A DNA stretch of 64,000 nucleotides from Streblospio benedicti (Eukaryota > Annelida > Polychaeta > Spionida > Spionidae), in assembly GCA_019095985.1 (NCBI GenBank), contig CM032660.1:25007335-25071334 (forward strand), given 5' to 3'. The notes below the pieces were generated by a model. The model saw only the letters and a list, made by a program, of their open reading frames with translations, had not been told where the DNA came from and ran no database searches. Made by a program: the position numbers and the translations under genes. Positions 11,379-22,838 of this stretch are shown piece after piece; the first letter of the stretch is position 1, and each line of letters begins with the position of its first letter.

Positions 11379-12200
11379 CTTTAAAATAATAACACATATA
11401 TTTTACAGTATACTCATGATGAATACACAATCCACAAAAGGCAGTGTCTCAGTAGGTTACTGTAGCTGATAATTACGAAATTCACACACTTAACATATTG
11501 TCAAAAATGATCATCTGTTTGACAGTTTGCAGTTTTGTCTTTAACTATCAATGTTAAAGAACATTTATATAACCTTGAAAATGCACCAAACACCCTGATA
11601 CATTTCTCAGTACCATGTGACAGAGTCTAGTACAGAAATATCCTATTCACATATCTAAAACGATTTTTACTATCCAAAAACAGGGCCAAATTTATTTGCC
11701 ATTGATATTATGAATCTGTTCTATGATATGCACCAAAAGCCAATATTCAACTTCAGGAGTATGCAAAGTAACTAAGCGTAAACCAAACCAGCTAGAGGAA
11801 GGATGAATATTATATAACATGACCCATTTATATCACTCGCTTGTTTGCTTTGTAAAATCTTCTTTGTCCCATGTCTCTCGCCACGTTTCGGATCAGTTGT
11901 TTTTCCTTATAAAGACCATCCAGTAAAATTTATCTAAGGGGACACCTCACTTACAGGGGTACCTCGCTATTTAGACACATTTTCATTCTTTTATTTGCTA
12001 TATGATGCTAGTAAAGAACACATTTTACAAAGAGGGCTGCCTTATTAATGGTAATGATATGATAAATGCTTCTATGATCTGGATTATGTATGAACTGAGA
12101 TTCAATATACTACGTGCGAACCAAAGATTATATAAAATGCCTAGTAGATAAATGTTCCACGTGTAGTTCTTCTCTAACACCATAGCAGGACCATAGAAAG
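11379..12200. repeat. Duplicated TRIM flank (copy B)
   Basis: This is the compact form of the flank that is expanded by insertions in 1-4,910. Collinear matches lie at 11,379-11,600 and 12,003-12,130. It lies directly upstream of the TRIM-MIB start codon at 11,173, so it may include the promoter. I found no TATA box that I would defend. Confidence 0.7.
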
Positions 12201-12539
12201 CAAAGTGAGATTGGTAAAGCCATTTAAAAGCTGTGCCCTATAAGTATCTTGTTGTGTGTGATTTTTTTTCACAATGATTGGACAGGCCATGATAGAATTA
12301 TTGGATTATTTTTCACCCACAAAAATTATTGGTCAGGCCATGGCTTTACCACCTTAGCCCTTCCTTTGGGCCTGTAAAGTTGGACAAATATACGGGGCAA
12401 ACTAAAACAAATTCATGAGAATATAGTCCAAGGCGTAATTCATGAGAATCTAGTCCAAGGCTTCCTATTGAAACCAATAAAATATTCTGCATACAGGAAA
12501 ATTTTGATATTTGGTACAGTAGCGTGTGCTACGGTAAGA

Positions 12540-12687
12540 CCCCCCCCCCCCCCCCCCCCCGACTTTTCCAACCAAAATATTTCATTTTCATGCCGTTTAA
12601 GGCCTGTTCATTATTGAATTGATCACATGTACAACATTTATGAGATACGCCACAACCCCCTTTTCCAAAACCCTGGATCTGCCAGTG
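12540..12687. mobile_element. MITE of the CAGTGGCAGATCCAGG family, copy 2
   Basis: A run of about 20 C is followed by the family core CCAAAATATTTCATTTTCAT and the right end CCTGGATCTGCC. The left end is degraded. Confidence 0.6.
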
Positions 12688-12699
12688 TATGCAATAGGT

Positions 12700-14030
12700 A
12701 AAATCATTACGCATAACGTCAACACAGCTTTCCATTAGACGAGGCGACAAGTAAACAGGCACAACCTGCTAGAGCGTCTAGAACTGACAGCTAGAACAGC
12801 TAGTGATGCCAGCTTGCGGCCAGACATGCCAGCTAGCAGCTAGAGTCGGCGAGGCGGAAGTGCTGGCGCCACACACACATTCCACACAGCAGCTGTGGCG
12901 CGATGGTTAAGAATCCTGACTCATGACTATTGGTGCATTATGTTTGTTAATTTGTGTCTTACAATTAGGAATGTCAACAATGTCCCCGTTACACCTATCA
13001 CAATGCACCCTTTTTCCTCACCACCCGTTTTGTCGCAAGTCAAACTGCCGTATAGATTGGTACGATTAAATACTTTTTTAATATTATTATATCCCCAATA
13101 CGCATTTGGGAGCAGACAACAAAACGCGTAGCACGTGAATCGTTTTTTCTAGGCGCTATGAAGCTACTTACTTGCGCATTGCGACAAAACTCTTTTCGCC
13201 TCTAAAGGAAATGAATGTTACTACTGTCATGCGGTAATCAAACTCGTTCTGGATTCTTAATTATTTACTTAGGGAAGTTATACTGTATCTGCAATGGCAC
13301 GTATGCATAGGATTTAAACCTCAAAATTAACAAATATTTGATATTGATAAATTTGAAGTATTGAGTAGGCCTAATACACAACAGCAATTCCAATGAATCT
13401 TTTTGAAGTGAGGCGTCCATCCTGCTCTGTGGGGGCAGTTGGAAGAGTTACAACCTTCCTGTGCTTTTAGCATTTGACACATTTGTCTAGATAGGGAGGT
13501 TACACTGTTCCAGCATTGTCAACGTACATATGCACATGATTCAAACCTTAAACCTCACACCCCCTCGCCGCAGCATATGGTGCGTATTATAGCCCCTATA
13601 ACATGACATGACAGCAACATCTAACCAAACATCCAGCCATGCAACCGAATACTCGATGTGGCTAGCGTCAACAGTGGCGGCCGGCGCTAGTGCTAACTCT
13701 ATGCCTGTTTAAGCACAGAAAACAACAAGCATGGCTGGAGTGCTGCTAGAACAAATACACACACCTCTAGTACATGTGGCGTACACGGCCCGGGGTCACA
13801 TGAGTTTGACCTTCATACTTAGGTTTGAAGGGGGAGGAGAGAGAATGGGAAAAGGGGGGATTATAGGGGGCCAAGAAATCCCACGTCCCTACTTATTTTG
13901 GCCTTTTTTCACACATCCGTATTTTCTTATTTTATTCTATTTTCCTTTTCCTCCACATCAAACCTCACTATAGACCCGCCCCAAGAATGTGATGTGCACA
14001 AGAACATTTGCAAGTGGTTTCTTTATGGAG
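12700..14030. other. Intergenic sequence
   Basis: No gene found. 12,893-12,930 resembles the A-box half of a tRNA (TGGCGCGATGGTTA), probably a SINE head. Two related 60-base blocks at about 13,268 and 13,492 (GGGAAGTTATACTG and GGGAGGTTACACTG, each followed by similar sequence) mark another dispersed repeat. Confidence 0.45.
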
Positions 14031-14480
14031 GTTTAGTTTGGGCTCTTGAGAAATTGTAGTTTACTTATTGAAGAAGTGGTCTCATGAAAAGGGTGGTATT
14101 GTGTAAACACACATTTCTCCAATACATGTCTATCGTCGCCTGAGTTTGACCCTGCTGCTTAGGTTGGAAGGGAAGGAAAGAGAATGACTAATGTACAGTA
14201 CAGTAGATGTATAGGGACCTTCCGTTTCAAGCGGTCTCAATAGAAAGGTGGTATCTTTTTGGAGGTTCCAGCCTGTGAGAAAGAGTAATATTTTTTAACA
14301 GAAGTGGTCTCATTAGAAACGTGTTTTTTTTAAAGAGGTTAGCAGCAATCTCTTCATTAAGGCTTGAACGAGAAATGGTCTCATTGTAGAGGTGGTCTCA
14401 TTATGAAAATTTGAAAATTGGAATTGGTCTCGTTTGTTGTAGAGGTGGTCTCATTAAAGATGTGGTCCAAATTGGAGGTT
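14030..14480. repeat. Degenerate tandem repeat built on GTGGTCTCATTAAAGAGG
   Basis: At least seven imperfect GGTCTC-centred units occur here, alternating with GAGGT(T/G) blocks and spaced roughly 30-75 bases. Isolated copies occur at 6,945 and 20,273. Confidence 0.55.
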
Positions 14481-14985
14481 CTGGTGTGTGTAGATGTCAA
14501 TTACGGACTTATATTACAGGAAAATAAAAATGAGAATTGTCAATACTGGTATGTAAAAGTGAATACTGAAATCAAAGGTAATTGTATTATAAATTGGAAA
14601 ATAAGATAGTTGCTACTATACAAACGTCAAATAGATTTATTTACATGAATCAACGTATACAAATAGCATTGTGTAAAACAAGAATACAACATTTCACAGC
14701 CAAGCAGCACAAAATATGAAAAAAAAACTTTCCCATTCGGGAAAGGTTGGAGTGTACTGGTTTGGTGTGTCTGAGTGTCTGTCAGTGTCTCACATCACTC
14801 CTTGCTTGGGACACTGGTTAGGAGGATGTCTGTCTGAGTGTCCTTCCATTCGTCCCTCACTCATAAAAGCCAGAAAAGATGGCTTATAGGGAGATATGAT
14901 GGTGTATGCTCTTACGTCTGTGTCTGGATGTTTTCGTATGTCTATCTATCTGTCCATTTGTCCCGTCCGCCCTCTGCCATCCGCA

Positions 14986-17744
14986 TCACTCCTTGTTCTT
15001 CTTGCTGAAGGCGGGGAAGGAGGCCTTGGTGGGCGGTGCGCTGACCTTGGAGGTCATCCACGTGAAGGGGTCGAGGAGACAGGCGCGGTTGGCGGCCGAG
15101 ATCTCCCACAGTCGCACCTTCTCACGCTGCGCCCACCGGTTGGCCGTCTGGAAGTCCACCTGGGAAAAAAACATAGTAATCAGATAGGTTAATGCTGTCT
15201 GGAAGTCTACGCTGGTGTGAGAAATATACAGAGACATACACCATTACACCCTAAGAAGAAACATTCATAATTGCAGGCATTATATAGGTTATTAGGGGAG
15301 TATAGAGAAACATTTATTATTTTCTGCTATGTTTGATAATGTTATTCTATCTCTGGTTGTCCACCTGGTGGGGGAAATATACAGATATATACATCACTTT
15401 CAACTATGTTTAATGTGATACTATCTCTGGAAGTCTAACTGGTGGGGAACTATGCGAAATCATACACTACTTTGTACTATATTGAACTGCAAACTTAAAA
15501 AGACACGAACATAAAAGGTTTTACAGTATGTTCACTACTAATGTGAACACTTTTCCCTTTAGTACTACTGGCAGTCAGCCTTGTGGACAAATACATCATT
15601 AAAGTAACACCCTATGTGTGGCTTGTTACCTTTTTCTTGCCCTTGATGTCACATTTGTTGCCCAGGGCGATGACATAAATCTAAAACAACAAAAATAGAA
15701 ACTCAGACGCAATAACCCATAATGAGACCATCTATGATGTCCGAAATCAAACAAAAACTGCAATTGTACATTGCTGTCTAGAAACAGCACCTCCTTGTTG
15801 TTCTCCTTTATTGCTGAGTCCACTTCAGATTTAAACACCAGGGTGTATGGCACTCGGAACTACTCGGAGTGTTTCGGAGCTCAACAGAGGTCTGTTGTGA
15901 GAGTAGGGTAAACACCCGAGGATTGCCCAATGGGGTGTATGGAGATAATATGGTGAGAATATTTATCAGTAGGGGTAGTAAAATGTGGAAATGTCTAGAG
16001 ACAAGCGTCACCTCTTTCTTGGGCTCGCGGCCGCGGTCCACCTGCTCCTTGAGTCTCCCCATGATCTCGAAGCTGGCCGGCTCCGTGACGTCATACACCA
16101 GCACCACGCCGTCAGCGAAACTACAGAACAAGGCACGTATGTAGCTCGTAGGTGAGACATAGAAACTGCGATATATGTTATTGTGTGACTGGGAACTGTT
16201 CGCACGTAGTGTATGGTAGCCTTATTCAAACCGGCTCTCTATATTGCATAGAAGTGAGAGCACCCAACAAATGAGTCTGGTTGATCGAGACTACATATTA
16301 GAAACTGCAATATTTCACACGTGACAGGGAAAGGTGTGTGATACTAACGACTCTCGGAGGATTAGTACACATGATCATTACAGGATTTGCAAAAAATAAA
16401 ATCAATAAACAGAAATATACTGTTGGGAAAAGTTTTTTTTAACATATAAGGTAGTGTTTCTTGGGTAGGTGTGTAGGGGGCTGGGTTCTGCAGTAATAGC
16501 TAGTAATGTTTCTCTATCCATGGGGCAACTCCCGCCCTATCTCTATGGTGGTTCACAACTTCACATGAGTGTCTTTCTGAAGGTACGAAAAATGATCTTA
16601 TCAATTTATAGAGATGGTCACAGTACCTGAGGTAGTGCTTTTCTATATCGGGGGAGCCTTTGCCCGGAACCACTCCCGCAGTATCGTAAAAGTGGATCTT
16701 CTCTTTCTTGCCCACGTCAGACTCAATGTACGCAGGATAGATGTCCTCTGTGATAGATACAGACCTTATAGGGATGAATACATGCACTGTTTTCTAGATG
16801 CAAATATACAAATAACTAGTCGACAGCAACAGCAGCAGTGGCAACAGCAACAGCAACAAGTGACTCATTAAACAAGAAAACACTATACCCCTGCTGGCAC
16901 GTACCTATGGTGGGGAACATCTTCTGGCCCACCTTGTGGTTCCCATAGATGAGTTGCTGGAGCACGGCGGTTTTCCCCACACCGGCTGCTCCCGCTACCA
17001 CCACCGACCGCCAGCTACCCTCCTGGAGGACAGATAACACTGTTGTTATGTATAGAACGATCTGTGAATGTGTGTTTATGTTATTGTTTGTATTTGTGTG
17101 CATGCCGCTGCGTACGTGTCTGAGTGTGTGTTTTTTCCTCCATCCACTACGTCCATTCGAAGTGGAATTCGAACTCATAAACCAGTGGCAGATCCAGGCC
17201 CCCCCCCCGATTCCTCCCTAAGATGGACGGTTTTGATGAGGGGTGACCCAAGCTTGCGCATCCCTGTTCCGGCGCATTCGTACCTTTGGCACTCATTGAA
17301 CAGTTCCGGACCCCCCGTTCCTCCAAATCCTGGATCTGCCACTGTAAACCACAAGTCTGTCCACTACAACTGATCCCTATACAAGCCATCCTTGGGAGTG
17401 ATTATAATGCACAACAGTAGCAAGTGCTGTATGCTTGAGAAAGGCAATATAGTGTGCCAACAATGATACCAATGACCTGGTGTGAATGTAAAGTCGCATG
17501 AGCATGATAACAATGAATTGCGATTGTAAATAAGCACATTTACAGTGATAATGAGACAGGGATTTAAACTCATGAACCTCCAGTTTCTCTTACAGACTAT
17601 CCTACAAACACGTACCTTTGTACCTCCGAGAGAGAAGGACTTGGCGTTGAAGCTGATGTCCACAAGGCCGGCCACTCCACCGCCGCCGCCCGACCCCGCA
17701 GACCCGCCCACCACCTGCGCCGGGGTCTTGCTCGCCTTCGACAT
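14986..17744 (-). CDS. NKIRAS: kappaB-Ras small GTPase (NKIRAS)
   Basis: The model has six minus-strand exons: 17,744-17,616, 17,022-16,905, 16,747-16,627, 16,120-16,012, 15,680-15,630 and 15,159-14,986. Phases 0, 1, 2, 0, 0 agree throughout, giving 233 residues. Residues 1-43 are a Gly/Ser-rich extension. The G domain has a Walker A/G1 loop GAAGVGKT, a DTAG G3 motif, NKCD as G4 and the NKIRAS-type stretches LLYGNH-like LIYGNH, EDIY, KLWE-like RLWEIS and a KKNKE end. In vertebrates NKIRAS proteins bind IkappaB and slow its degradation, acting as brakes on NF-kappaB. They diverge from Ras at residues that set GTP hydrolysis and lack a CAAX tail; here too the end is not CAAX. An acceptor lies 14 bases before the ATG (17,758) and a GTAAGT donor at 17,893, suggesting a 5' UTR intron. 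An E-box CACGTG is at 17,915. The N-terminal extension is the unusual part, since vertebrate proteins start near the P-loop. Confidence 0.9.
15146..15480. repeat. Diverged tandem copies of the NKIRAS last-exon acceptor region
   Basis: The sequence over the 5' edge of exon 6 (CTGGAAGTCCACCTGG at 15,148) recurs in altered form at 15,197, 15,351 and 15,425 inside the preceding intron. The 15,351 and 15,425 copies share longer flanks (CTATGTTT...ATACTATCTCTGG), with a unit of about 75 bases. Only the 15,159 copy is joined to open coding sequence. Confidence 0.65.
17183..17344. mobile_element. MITE of the CAGTGGCAGATCCAGG family, copy 3 (complete)
   Basis: This 162-base element has ends CAGTGGCAGATCCAGG and CCTGGATCTGCCACTG. 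TAAAC flanks both ends (17,178-17,182 and 17,345-17,349), giving a 5-base target-site duplication. It lies in NKIRAS intron 1 and has no coding capacity. Confidence 0.8.
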
Positions 17745-18298
17745 CGCTCACCGGGAGGCTGAAGGAGGAAGGGTCACAATCTGTACTCAATCTGATCTCA
17801 GTAGGGTTGGTTCTTCTTAATCTTTCCTTCTCTATTCCTGCCCCACCTTTTTTGTGCAGGGTAGGGGTCAATCTAACTCTCTCTTCCACTTACCCACACA
17901 CACATGAGCGCAGGCACGTGTGCGCACATATGGCTGACAACAGGAGGCAGGGCGAGGGGCTTGATTCAGTATACTTACTCTCATCTATCTGAACTAAATA
18001 CACTGCTTTACTTAACTACTATAAATGAGCACCAACGAATTCTTATCAATATGCATTAGTGTGTGCAGAGCTAGAGTAGGTACCCGGGGCGGGCGGGTGG
18101 ACTTTAGCGTCCACCCCAAATGGTCAGATAATTAAGTACTTTGATTGCCCCCGGTGTAGTTAGTTACGTCCCCTCGCTCATGCTCTTCGTCCCTGCCGTC
18201 ATGTGATGTCATCCCGTCCTACGAAATACATAAGATAAGTTACGGATTCGTCATCACGGTAAACAACAGTGTTGTCTGCCCAGATTTGGCTAGCTGTA

Positions 18299-18595
18299 AT
18301 GGTAGCGGCCATTTTGTTAGGGATCAGCACCTCCAAATCTCTTGGTTTGGTGCCCAGCTACGTGTCAAATCTCTGCCACTGGAAGGGAGATACACGTGCG
18401 TGTACTTGCGCGTACGTGTGTAGCCCTCCGAGGGGTAGATCTATATCAAGTGCATGCCTACGTCAAGTGCCTGTGCATGCCTACGAGGCTTGTTGCCGCC
18501 AGCACCTGTGCGAAGACCTCCCTGACCTGGTGGGTGGCCTGGTAGACAAGGCAGACCCAATACCTTATGATCACACAGTTGTTGAGGTCTGTAAG
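18299..18595 (+). CDS. Unidentified Cys-rich open frame, possible secreted protein exon
   Basis: From the ATG at 18,299 a frame of about 98 residues starts with a short hydrophobic stretch (VAAILLGIS) and holds nine Cys in the rest. A GTAAGT donor overlaps the last codons (18,590-18,595), so the true exon may splice onward. Composition is GC-richer than its surroundings. I do not recognise the family. It could equally be a chance frame in the upstream region of NKIRAS, which runs divergently. Confidence 0.25.
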
Positions 18596-18599
18596 TAGG

Positions 18600-18990
18600 C
18601 CCTACCTCTAGGTTCTCTTACTAACTCCATTTTGCTTAGATCTATGCTTAGTGCTTACATTAGTCCTATTGGTTGAGTCATGGTTGTATCTTTCCCCATT
18701 CAATTTTTCTGACATCTACATAGATTTCTTATTATCATAGCATCCCCACCCTTTCTCTTATGATATATAGCTCCATTAAGCTAACAAACAACCACCCACC
18801 CCAATTTTATTTATTTCATTAGGCTAATAGGTCCTCTGGCTCTGTTCTACTTCTAATAAAAAGGTTCTATTGACCTGGAGACTGGACTACTCGTTTGAAG
18901 ACTTGACGTTTCTGAGAGTCTGAGCTGTGACTTTGTCACAAAGTTTGTGTCTTCTGAGACTGAGTTTGAGAGTCTAAGACTTGTCTGGAT
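18600..18990. other. Intergenic sequence
   Basis: No gene or clear repeat seen; AT-rich with pyrimidine stretches. Confidence 0.4.
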
Positions 18991-18995
18991 TGCAC

Positions 18996-19140
18996 CACAG
19001 GAGCAATTTATACTATATTATAGAGATATGTAGACGTTTTACATATGTATAATCAAACCTAAACCGATTAAACCTATATCGGTTTAGGTTTGATTGTACA
19101 AGTAAAACAGCAACATATATCTCTATAAATTGCTCCTGTG
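18996..19140. mobile_element. Foldback MITE, hAT-like
   Basis: The 145-base element is one long imperfect hairpin. Its ends CACAGGAGCAATTTATA pair fully with the far side, and the inner arms AATCAAACCTAAACCGAT and ATCGGTTTAGGTTTGATT pair around a 9-base loop. It is flanked by GATTGCAC and AATTGCAC, an 8-base duplication with one mismatch, as expected for hAT elements. Confidence 0.75.
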
Positions 19141-19149
19141 AATTGCACC

Positions 19150-21047
19150 ACACCACTACTACTGGCACTACTAGTCACAACTAGTACTCTTTTAACATGT
19201 AAAGGTCGGGGATCAAAAGGCGTTTGCTAACTTTTCAGGTTTATAAATTCTGTACCAATCTTGTAACGTATTGTAGCCGTCTGTAGTTATTTCGGAATTG
19301 AGCTTAATAATAATGCATATGCTTTCAGAAAAGATCACCAATGCAAAAAAGTATACTTTGTAAATAAAGTTACTATGGTACTAGGGCAGCGTCTGATACT
19401 TAATATTCCATTGAAAAATCAATACGTCATATCCATTGATTATTTTTACTTGACAAACGTTTGTCGTCTGAATCATGATAGATCTAGTCTAGATCTAAAT
19501 AAATAACACAAGTGCCCACTAATGCTATCAGGAATATCAAAAAATACCAATAGGTAACCTTTCTTTGAAGAGCTTTTTGTCCAATGTCTAATATTCGTAA
19601 AAGTTTCAAGTCTTCCCTATTATTAATAACATCGTTCCAATAATAAACGTTCACTTTAACTCTCCACGACACGGGGCATTTGACATGGAAAACGAAATTA
19701 TGTCAATGCAAGTGTCCTGCCTGTTTAAGCCTGAACTGCCAGTAGCTAACAAACCCACCCCTGCCGGGCCCCTGAAGTCCCTATACTCGAGCCCTACACC
19801 CACCCCCACCCCACGCCTACCCTCCTCAACCCTCTACCCCGTGGCTGTTCACTACAGTAAATTTCTTTCACAAGACTTTTTTTGTTCTGTGATATTTATC
19901 ATATGTCATGACTCAATGATCATTTTACATATACAGCTGAAGAGCAAATGAGTGAACAGCTTCTAGCAGTAATAACATGTAAATGAAATGGCAGGTATAC
20001 TTACCACGGGAGGCGGGTCCCACCAGATGTGGCAGCTGACTGGTGGGGAGGGGAGCAAGTTATATTACGTAACTTGCAAGAGGATGATACTGACACTATG
20101 TAACTATCGCCGAGTGCTGTGTCCCTCTTGATGTGTGTCTTGAACTGAGCAGCATTTATCAATTTAAAATACAAATACAATGAAACCTCTTTGGTTTGGT
20201 TTGTTTTAATCAAATCAATACAATTTTAGCTGCATTGGAATATCTCCGATAACACCACATGGGCTGACCGCAAGTGGTCTCAATAGAGAGGTGGTCTCTC
20301 TTAAGAGGGTCCGGTATGAAGCTTGAGGACTGCGAGAAATAGTCTCTATTATCTATATGGAGGAGGTTGTAATTGGAGTTTACACTGTACAGACAATTCA
20401 AGACAACATTGAGACTACATTGGAAACTGATTGCGATAATCTATTATGAGAGTTTTCTAAAAATGAATGCAGAGTACCAACACTTTAAAAGCAATAGGAT
20501 GAGATCGAGAACAATACTTATGCTAATGAGACTGACTGTCTGTGTTATGCGGGAGGCCTGTGATGTACGTAACCCAACTATACGGATACTGTGATGTGTA
20601 ACCCAATTAGTAGGTGTGACAAAGAGGAGATTTACAACCCAACATCCCTCCCCTCTCAAACCCCAGCACCCCGCGTATATCCATGGGGGTAATTTACAAA
20701 GAAATATACAGTACAACCTCCAATTATGACAACCTCTTTAAAAATGTCTCGAGTGGCCTTGATTTAAGATTCTGCTGTATTGAATATGAAAGGTATTACG
20801 AATCCGGGGGGAGGGGAGGAGGAGCACACTGACAGGATATCATGATACATGAGAAGTCTACCGGATATTTTTAAAAAAAACACAAGAGAATAAAAAAACA
20901 GCAAAAATGCTTTCTTTCTTGTCTTTTCTTTTTTTATTGTTTTTCTTTTTGGGGTGGGTGGGTGGAATTGGGAGCATAATCATTTTATTGCACATTTCCA
21001 ATGAGACAATTGCCAATCACTGAACACTTACAGCCCACGTCAATACA
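19150..21047. other. Intergenic sequence upstream of NKIRAS
   Basis: No gene is supported. 19,775-19,850 is C-rich low complexity. 20,005-20,039 has splice-like borders on the minus strand. 20,273-20,310 carries the GGTCTC motif. 20,900-20,960 is T-rich. Confidence 0.4.
20005..20035 (-). other. Candidate short non-coding exon (minus strand)
   Basis: The stretch is followed on the minus strand by a strong donor GTAAGTATA and preceded by a pyrimidine-rich acceptor CTCCCCACCAG or CAGTCAG. It lies 2.3 kb upstream of the NKIRAS start on the same strand, so it could be a 5' UTR exon. Evidence is splice motifs alone. Confidence 0.25.
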
Positions 21048-21147
21048 NNNNNNNNNNNNNNNNNNNNNNNNNNNNNNNNNNNNNNNNNNNNNNNNNNNNN
21101 NNNNNNNNNNNNNNNNNNNNNNNNNNNNNNNNNNNNNNNNNNNNNNN
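21048..21147. other. Assembly gap, 100 N
   Basis: Exactly 100 N, the usual placeholder for a gap of unknown length. The sequence just right of it (to about 21,188) is the C-rich right end of a CAGTGGCAGATCCAGG-family MITE, so the missing bases probably include its left part. Confidence 0.95.
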
Positions 21148-21600
21148 GGCGCGCACCCCACGCCCCCCCTCCCTGATCTGCCTATGAAATGCTATGCTGT
21201 GGAATGCTTGAAATGCGTTTGGGAATGTGTTTAAGTATGGTTCTTATTGTCGCCATGTAAATGTAAACGTAAAACATCTATAAAGCTTACCTAAGGTTTC
21301 CTTCAGAGGATGAATGTACTGTCTTACCACAATATTGTGATGATGAGGCACTGTCAGGTCACTAGCCTCTCATTGACCTTGACATTTGGCAAGTCCTTAT
21401 TACATACCATATTTGCAATAAGTGTCAAAACGATGCACCCGGAGATTCATTGCGTACATGTATTTGTTGACGTTGTACGGCCGAAATTGGGGGTAAAGCT
21501 TGGTTGTAATTATTGGTGTGTACAATAGGCCTACAACCTTGTTATGTATTAGGGACACTTGCGATGGAAATCTGACGTGGCCCAGAAAATTAGTAACTTT

Positions 21601-21910
21601 AAACCCGCTTTTACACTTGAGCGATCATGAACTAACGCGTGCAACGCATCTGCACGTATTATTATATGTCACGTCGTCAACTTGGGCGTATTGTGGCGGC
21701 ATTGAAAGTTGTTAAAATGCATGGTACGACAAGTTGCTGAGGCAAACGAAATGTTACTTATAAAGCGAATGTTCTGCGATCAGTAGACGCAGCATAACTA
21801 TTGAAGCAAACTTTAACCAACGTGAATGTTCGTTCAAAATTTTGAACATGTTCAAAATTTCCTAACGAATTTACCAGTTCGCCAGTGCACGTAGAGCTAT
21901 GTACAATGTA
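21601..21910. mobile_element. MITE of the AAACCCGCTTTACAC family, copy 1 (interrupted)
   Basis: It matches the copy at 28,841 over about 300 bases, sharing CAACTTTAACCAA, TTTGAACATGTTCAAAATTT-like text and CAGTTCGCCAGTGCACGTAG. Its right terminus is missing where the LTR element begins. Confidence 0.75.
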
Positions 21911-22838
21911 TGTGGAAAATAAAGTAAATGTTAATTGTATAGTGATATGCTTACATCATGTTACCAAAGGTGTTGATTGGTAAATCAATATTATTGATGT
22001 ATTATTGATGTTAGTAGTATGCATGTACTATCTGGTACGTCGGAGGTTTCCAGAAACAAAGGTTTATGGATTATTTTTGTTTACACTCTAGAATGTGGAA
22101 TGTTCTCAACATAATTTGTTATAATACTAGAATGTGGAATTTCTCGCTGCATTACATAATTTGTTAAGAATAATGTAGATTGTTCTCCCCGAATTGTTCT
22201 AGACCTTAGGGTATATATATATAAAGGCAGCTCGCAATTTAATAGATAGCATTAGTTTGGAGTTTCAGTTTGTGAATTAGTTTGAAGAGTTTGATTTGTT
22301 CATCTTTGCCATCAAGTTTGATATTTCATGCATCCTTGTCATTAAGTTTGGATATTTCATGCATCTTTGCCATCAAGTTGGATATTTCATGCATCCTTGT
22401 CATTAAGTTTGAATTTGTAAATTATCGCTCTGAGAAGCATTTGTTTGAAAACTTTGTTATTGGAACTTTGAAGACTTGATAAAGCTCACAGAGCATTGTT
22501 TTGGAGATATCATCTCATTTGTGCCAGACGAGCTGAAAGCCGCTGGGAAAACTTTGGAATTGATTAGACTTTGCAAAGCAAGCATTTCTGGAGTGGATAT
22601 TTTGTGGAGTGGAAACTTTTGGGAGTGGACAGTAATTTCAAGTGTCAGATTGTGTCAGAACATTCACAGCAATCTTGTGTAAAAAAAAAGTATTTTTCTA
22701 TTTAATTTATTTAGACATTTGTATCAGGTATTTGATTTGTGTTATAAAAATAAATAATTGTAAAATTTAACCACTAAATTCGCAGTGTTAATTTGACCAT
22801 ACCCCTAGACGTTCTAATCTGTTACTTGAGCCATAACA
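21911..22838 (+). repeat. 5' LTR
   Basis: It starts TGT, aligns with 26,966-27,638, and ends just before the primer site. It contains a TATA-like stretch at about 22,211-22,224 and several direct copies of a 30-base unit (TTTGATATTTCATGCATC) at about 22,310-22,410. The two LTRs differ in copy number of that unit. Confidence 0.8.
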
